Positions 61,354-64,000 of a stretch of 64,000 bases of DNA are shown here, in pieces; the first letter of the stretch is position 1, and the number at the start of each line of letters is the position of its first letter. Origin of the DNA: Atlantibacter subterraneus. GTDB lineage: Bacteria; Pseudomonadota; Gammaproteobacteria; Enterobacterales; Enterobacteriaceae. Location: the NCBI RefSeq assembly GCF_007570865.1, contig NZ_VLPS01000001.1:186001-250000 (forward strand), read 5' to 3'. The notes beneath the pieces were generated by a model. It had not been told where the DNA came from. It did no database searches and saw only the letters and a list, made by a program, of their open reading frames with translations. The translations under genes and the position numbers were made by a program.

Positions 61354-61602
61354 ATCGCAACTTCAACAGAACGCCATGCGTGAACCCTGGCGTCAAGGGT
61401 ATTGAGAGCCTGCCTGGGAGCTGGATAGAAGAGGGCGTGACCGCATCTGCGAGCCGCTTTGATTGCAGGGCTGCAAGAAGATAGAGCCTTGTCATAAGAA
61501 GATCAACAGGCGCTAACGGTTTGTTTTGCGAGACGGATTACAAAATAGCTAAACGGCAGGGCGCAAGCCTGATGCGGCAACAAAGGGAGAAACAAAACAG
61601 AC
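61354..61602. other. Region upstream of opgE
   Basis: No gene is supported in these 249 bases. On the minus strand it should hold the opgE promoter; I could not identify the boxes. It ends at the mntS terminator. Confidence 0.5.
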
Positions 61603-61635
61603 AAAAAAAATTACAAAATGATGACAACTTCATCA
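61603..61635 (-). terminator. mntS terminator
   Basis: TGATGA and TCATCA pair around a 5-base loop; on the minus strand a T-rich tail with eight T follows. Confidence 0.65.
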
Positions 61636-61668
61636 TCTGGGGCGCTGCCAGATAACAGCCTGACGCCG

Positions 61669-61791
61669 TTATTTGGCAGGGGTTTTCGGTTCCGGGCGCT
61701 TGAAATAATCACAGAGTAAATCAATCAGCAACAAGCGGACCTGAAATGGAGAGTGGCTAAACACGGATATGCACCTCTTGAATTCGTTCAT
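61669..61791 (-). CDS. mntS: Small manganese-regulated protein MntS
   Basis: A 40-codon gene: the protein starts MNEFKRCISVFSHSPFQVR, closely like E. coli MntS (42 residues, MNEFKRCMRVFSHSPFKVR). The C-terminal half differs (LIDLLCDYFKRPEPKTPAK). In E. coli MntS raises cytoplasmic manganese, probably by inhibiting the exporter MntP, and is repressed by MntR. GGAGGTAG precedes the ATG. An MntR-type palindrome lies 55-80 bases upstream. Confidence 0.93.
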   Translation of the reverse strand: MNEFKRCISVFSHSPFQVRLLLIDLLCDYFKRPEPKTPAK

Positions 61792-61845
61792 GGGCTACCT
61801 CCTCGGTTCCGACATCGGTAAATCCATCACTGATGCGAATACATA

Positions 61846-61870
61846 CAGATATAGCATAGGCTATATTCTA
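61846..61870. promoter_or_regulatory. MntR-type operator upstream of mntS
   Basis: GATATAGC-ATAG-GCTATATTC is an inverted repeat resembling the MntR box (ATAGC-AnnGCTAT). It lies between the divergent mntS and mntR genes, over the likely mntS promoter. Confidence 0.8.
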
Positions 61871-61895
61871 TAGCTATGGCTAATTCGTTAATTTT

Positions 61896-61923
61896 TTGTG
61901 CTGGCGAGGCTGTGGTTTACAAT
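61896..61923 (+). promoter_or_regulatory. mntR promoter
   Basis: TTGTGC and TACAAT with a 16-base spacer form a good sigma70 promoter. Start codon is at 61975 with GAGGAAG before it. Confidence 0.55.
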
Positions 61924-61974
61924 GAGCGTTACGATCGAGATAACCGTATCGCGCCACAGTAATGAGGAAGCACA

Positions 61975-62445
61975 ATGAGTCGTCGCGCAGGTAAGCAAAA
62001 CAGTAAAAAAGTGACGCAATTGGTCAATGTCGAAGAGCATGTTGAAGGGTTTCGCCAGGTTCGCGAAGCCCACCGCCGTGAACTTATTGATGATTATGTC
62101 GAATTGATCTCGGATCTTATCCGTGAAGTAGGGGAGGCCCGCCAGGTGGATATGGCGGCGCGGTTAGGCGTATCGCAGCCGACGGTGGCGAAAATGCTCA
62201 AACGGCTGGCAACGGTCGGGTTGATTGAGCAAATTCCCTGGCGCGGAGTATTTTTAACGCCGGAAGGGGAAAAACTCGCCCAGGCGAGCCGCGAACGGCA
62301 TCACATCGTCGAACAGTTTTTGCTGAATATTGGCGTTAGCCCGGATACCGCCCGGCGCGATGCCGAGGGCATGGAACATCACGTTAGTGAAGAGACCCTC
62401 GGGGTATTCCAGCGTTTCAACGAACAACACGGCCAGGGACACTAA
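61975..62445 (+). CDS. mntR: Manganese-dependent regulator MntR
   Basis: DtxR-family metalloregulator of 156 residues. An N-terminal winged helix ([27 protein letters not shown]) is followed by the metal-binding dimerisation part ([34 protein letters not shown]) with the His/Glu metal ligands. It represses mntS and mntH when manganese is high. Its stop is followed directly by the ybiR ATG. Confidence 0.96.
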   Translation: MSRRAGKQNSKKVTQLVNVEEHVEGFRQVREAHRRELIDDYVELISDLIREVGEARQVDMAARLGVSQPTVAKMLKRLATVGLIEQIPWRGVFLTPEGEKLAQASRERHHIVEQFLLNIGVSPDTARRDAEGMEHHVSEETLGVFQRFNEQHGQGH

Positions 62446-63558
62446 ATGCTGCGGCAATTTCTCCGTCCCTTTTTACGCGACCGTTTCTTACACCTCTTAT
62501 TACTGATTGGCCTGATCGTTAGCTTTTTTGTTCCCTTTGCCCCCGTGCACTGGCCTGACGCGATTGACTGGCACACCATTATTACCCTGAGCGGATTAAT
62601 GATGCTGACCAAAGGCGTTGAACTCAGCGGCTATTTTGACGTGCTGGGGCGGCGCATGGTGAAAGGCTTTGCCAGCGAGCGTCAGCTGGCGATGTTTATG
62701 GTGTTCGGTGCGGCGCTGCTGTCTACTTTTTTAACCAATGACGTGGCGCTGTTCATTGTGGTGCCACTCACCATTACGTTGAAAAAACTGTGCGGCATTC
62801 CGGTTACCCGGCTGATTATTTTCGAGGCGCTGGCGGTAAACGCCGGTTCGCTGCTCACCCCCATCGGCAACCCGCAAAATATTTTGCTGTGGGGGCGCTC
62901 GGGGATCTCTTTTGCGGCGTTTATCTGGCAGATGCTGCCGCTCGCGGCGGTACTGGTGCTCAGCCTGCTGCTCCTGTGTTGGTTCTTTTTCCCGGCCAGG
63001 GCGCTGCATTACCAGGCGCGTGAACAGCAGCATCAGTGGAAGCCGCGCCTGGTGTGGACCTGCCTGGTACTGTACCTGGTGTTTCTGGCTTCGCTGGAGC
63101 TTCACGTCGAGCGCTGGGGATTGCTGGTGGTCGCGGCGGGCTTTTTGATCGTGGCGCGCAACGTGCTGGTGAACATCGACTGGAGCCTGCTGCTGGTGTT
63201 TGTCGTGATGTTTATCGATGTGCATCTGCTGATCCAGCTACCGGCGCTGCGCGAAAATCTGCCTGGCGTGACCCAGTTCTCTTCCGGCGGGTTATTTTTG
63301 CTGGGCGTTGGGCTGTCGCAGTTTATCAGCAACGTGCCCTCCACCATCCTGCTGCTGAACTATGTGCCGCCTTCCATGCTGCTGGCCTGGGCGGTGAACA
63401 TTGGTGGGTTCGGCCTGCTGCCGGGATCGCTGGCGAATTTGATTGCCCTGCGCATGGCGGGCGATCGCCGCATCTGGTGGCGCTTTCATCTCTGGTCGCT
63501 GCCGCTGCTGGCGTGGGGGATGCTGGTGGGGTGGGGGTTACTCACGCTGCTGCGCTAG
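62446..63558 (+). CDS. ybiR: Putative anion/sodium transporter YbiR (ArsB/NhaD family)
   Basis: Inner-membrane protein of 370 residues with about ten helices. The family motif NAGSLLTPIGNPQNILLW near residue 130 is typical of the IT superfamily (ArsB, CitM, NhaD types), and SNVPSTILLLNYVPP near the second half. The substrate is unknown; the gene adjoins mntR with no gap and may be co-transcribed, which might suggest metal or anion handling. Confidence 0.88.
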   Translation: MLRQFLRPFLRDRFLHLLLLIGLIVSFFVPFAPVHWPDAIDWHTIITLSGLMMLTKGVELSGYFDVLGRRMVKGFASERQLAMFMVFGAALLSTFLTNDVALFIVVPLTITLKKLCGIPVTRLIIFEALAVNAGSLLTPIGNPQNILLWGRSGISFAAFIWQMLPLAAVLVLSLLLLCWFFFPARALHYQAREQQHQWKPRLVWTCLVLYLVFLASLELHVERWGLLVVAAGFLIVARNVLVNIDWSLLLVFVVMFIDVHLLIQLPALRENLPGVTQFSSGGLFLLGVGLSQFISNVPSTILLLNYVPPSMLLAWAVNIGGFGLLPGSLANLIALRMAGDRRIWWRFHLWSLPLLAWGMLVGWGLLTLLR

Positions 63559-63570
63559 CGCAGGGCATAA

Positions 63571-63600
63571 AAAAAGAGCGGCTAATCAGCCGCTCTTTTT
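63571..63600. terminator. Bidirectional terminator between ybiR and ldtB
   Basis: AAAAAGAGCGGCT and AGCCGCTCTTTTT form a perfect 13-bp stem around AATC, suitable for both strands. Confidence 0.92.
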
Positions 63601-63613
63601 CGTTTCAGATGAA

Positions 63614-64000
63614 TCAGTTCAAACGTACCGGCATACCGGAACGGTTTTGCAGCGCCTGTTCAACGATGCTCTGATCGGAATCCGGCTGGGTGGTTACCGT
63701 CTGGACCGCCTGGGTCAGGGTGATCGGCACCACTTCGTTGTTTTCAATCTGAGATTCGCTGGTAGACAGCGGATTGTGAACCTCGATATAACGGCTGCCG
63801 TCCGGCTCAACGGTGGCTTTCACCGGCTCGTTGATAAACTGGACGCGAGTGCCGACCGGCACGTTCTCAAACAGGAATTTGATATCGTCGTTACGCAGAC
63901 GTACACAGCCGTGGCTCACGCGCAGGCCGATGCCGAAGTTAGCGTTGGTGCCGTGGATAGCATACAGGCGACCGATGTACAGCGCGTACAGACCCATCGG
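63614..64000 (-). CDS. ldtB: L,D-transpeptidase LdtB, C-terminal part (window edge)
   Basis: The last 128 codons of the gene; the rest lies beyond the window. The YkuD-type active site is present: [24 protein letters not shown], with the catalytic Cys. LdtB (YbiS) attaches the Braun lipoprotein to peptidoglycan. The tail ending RSGMPVRLN matches E. coli YbiS (306 residues in full). No fault in this part. Confidence 0.95.
   Translation of the reverse strand, partial: PMGLYALYIGRLYAIHGTNANFGIGLRVSHGCVRLRNDDIKFLFENVPVGTRVQFINEPVKATVEPDGSRYIEVHNPLSTSESQIENNEVVPITLTQAVQTVTTQPDSDQSIVEQALQNRSGMPVRLN

Noticed and set aside
61262-61495. 77-codon frame on the minus strand over the opgE start
   Set aside because: Overlaps the opgE start in another frame; no similarity to known small proteins and no good ribosome-binding site.

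Overview
The window is chromosomal DNA from a member of the Enterobacteriaceae. Gene order, protein lengths and many control sites follow the gal-mod-bio-uvrB-moa-dinG-gln-ompX-mntR stretch of Escherichia coli. The protein sequences are not E. coli: the DNA is GC-rich, a histidine-utilisation (hut) cluster lies between ybhC and ybhB, and an adenine deaminase/permease pair lies between ybiB and ybiJ. An Enterobacter, Kosakonia or Klebsiella-like host fits. I cannot name the species. I saw no tRNA, rRNA, CRISPR array, insertion sequence or intact prophage.

Layout. 1-3480: galETKM on the minus strand (galM cut by the window edge) with both GalR/GalS operators. 3484-8751: molybdate region, modF and modE on the minus strand, then acrZ and modABC on the plus strand behind a ModE operator. 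8752-12102: ybhA, pgl, ybhC. 12146-12167: a relative of the phage lambda attachment site. 12299-18592: hutIGC and hutUH. 18623-24128: ybhB, bioA and bioBFCD around a BirA operator. 24125-25588: a lone UrtE/LivF-like ABC ATPase with altered catalytic loops and an apparent sigma54/NtrC promoter, then a long control region before uvrB. 25589-31571: uvrB, yvcK (ybhK) and moaABCDE with a Moco riboswitch and a second ModE-type site. 31634-43172: ybhL, ybhN, clsB, ybhP, ybhQ, the YbhGFSR efflux pump with its regulator cecR, and rhlE. 43306-49860: dinG, ybiB, ade/adeQ. 49943-54438: two small DUF1471 proteins (ybiJ, mcbA), rlmF, ybiO. 54561-58842: glnHPQ, dps, rhtA. 59195-64000: ompX, opgE, the small protein gene mntS, mntR, ybiR and the 3' part of ldtB.

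How the genes work together. Molybdate is imported by ModABC under ModE control. ModE also appears to have a site upstream of moaABCDE, which makes the cofactor that uses molybdenum and is further controlled by its riboswitch. hut, glnHPQ, ade/adeQ and the lone ABC ATPase all concern nitrogen supply; glnH and the ATPase both carry sigma54-type promoters with NtrC-type sites. CecR sits between the pump operon and rhlE, upstream of a 36-bp perfect palindrome. uvrB and dinG carry LexA boxes. mntS and mntR share an intergenic region with an MntR-type palindrome.

Most of the window is ordinary core genome. The parts most worth checking are the ABC ATPase and its promoter, the lambda-att-like site, the Pho-box-like and DnaA-box-like sequences upstream of uvrB, and the structured 3' region of mcbA. 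I found no convincing new multi-gene system.
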